Assembly (NCBI GenBank): GCA_030638935.1
Contig: DAOWDR010000105.1
Location: 1 to 5,779, forward strand
Origin: Desulfobacteraceae bacterium
GTDB taxonomy: Bacteria > Desulfobacterota > Desulfobacteria > Desulfobacterales > Desulfobacteraceae
Direction of reading: 5' to 3'
Length of the DNA stretch: 5,779 nucleotides
The notes beneath the pieces are model-generated. The model saw nothing but the letters and a program-made list of their open reading frames with translations. It ran no database searches and was not told where the DNA came from. The translations under genes and the position numbers were made by a program. The number at the start of each line of letters is the position of its first letter. Position 1 is the first letter of the stretch. Of this stretch, positions 5,776 through 5,779 are shown piece by piece.

Positions 5776-5779
5776 ACGA

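Overview
The window looks like a chromosomal stretch from a moderately AT-rich Gram-negative anaerobe. A Desulfobacterota (deltaproteobacterial sulfate-reducer type) host is my best guess. This rests on the gene set, the strong AGGAGG-type ribosome sites, the all-ATG starts and the -24/-12 (sigma-54) type promoter; no taxonomic marker is present.

Layout. Bases 1-324 carry no convincing gene and are very AT-rich. They hold a consensus IHF site (73-85), a sigma-54 promoter candidate with exact GG-N10-GC spacing (114-129) and, if that promoter is used, a leader of about 185 nt with one small hairpin (256-276). From 325 to the right edge, every gene is on the + strand in one tight operon: a HyfB-type antiporter-like subunit (653 aa), a HyfC/HycD/NuoH-type membrane anchor (306 aa), a HyfE/NuoK-type subunit (213 aa), a HyfF-type antiporter-like subunit (474 aa) and a short NuoC-like (30 kDa) subunit (140 aa). 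Junctions are +68 nt, a 4-nt ATGA overlap, +11 nt and a 1-nt TAATG overlap. A strong Shine-Dalgarno at 5770-5775 shows that the operon continues past the edge, most likely into the NuoD/[NiFe]-hydrogenase large-subunit-like gene.

Function. Together these are the proton-pumping membrane arm, plus the first peripheral-arm subunit, of a group 4 membrane-bound [NiFe]-hydrogenase or of its hydrogenase-like relatives (formate hydrogenlyase Hyc/Hyf, or Ehr). HyfB and HyfF would move ions, HyfE supplies NuoK-like channel elements, HyfC docks the peripheral arm, and the NuoC-like protein scaffolds the large subunit. No HyfD-type third antiporter lies between HyfC and HyfE. The layout is therefore intermediate between E. 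coli FHL-1 (one antiporter-like subunit) and the Hyf complex (three).

The window does not contain the catalytic large subunit, the NuoB-like small subunit, the ferredoxin-like subunits or any formate or CO dehydrogenase. Whether the complex makes H2, or is an Ehr-type relative lacking the NiFe ligands, cannot be decided here. The most interesting points are the sigma-54/IHF promoter, the stop codon at the usual NuoC/NuoD fusion junction, and a micro-ORF that exactly fills the hyfB-hyfC gap. I see no mobile element, CRISPR array, tRNA, rRNA or wholly new system.
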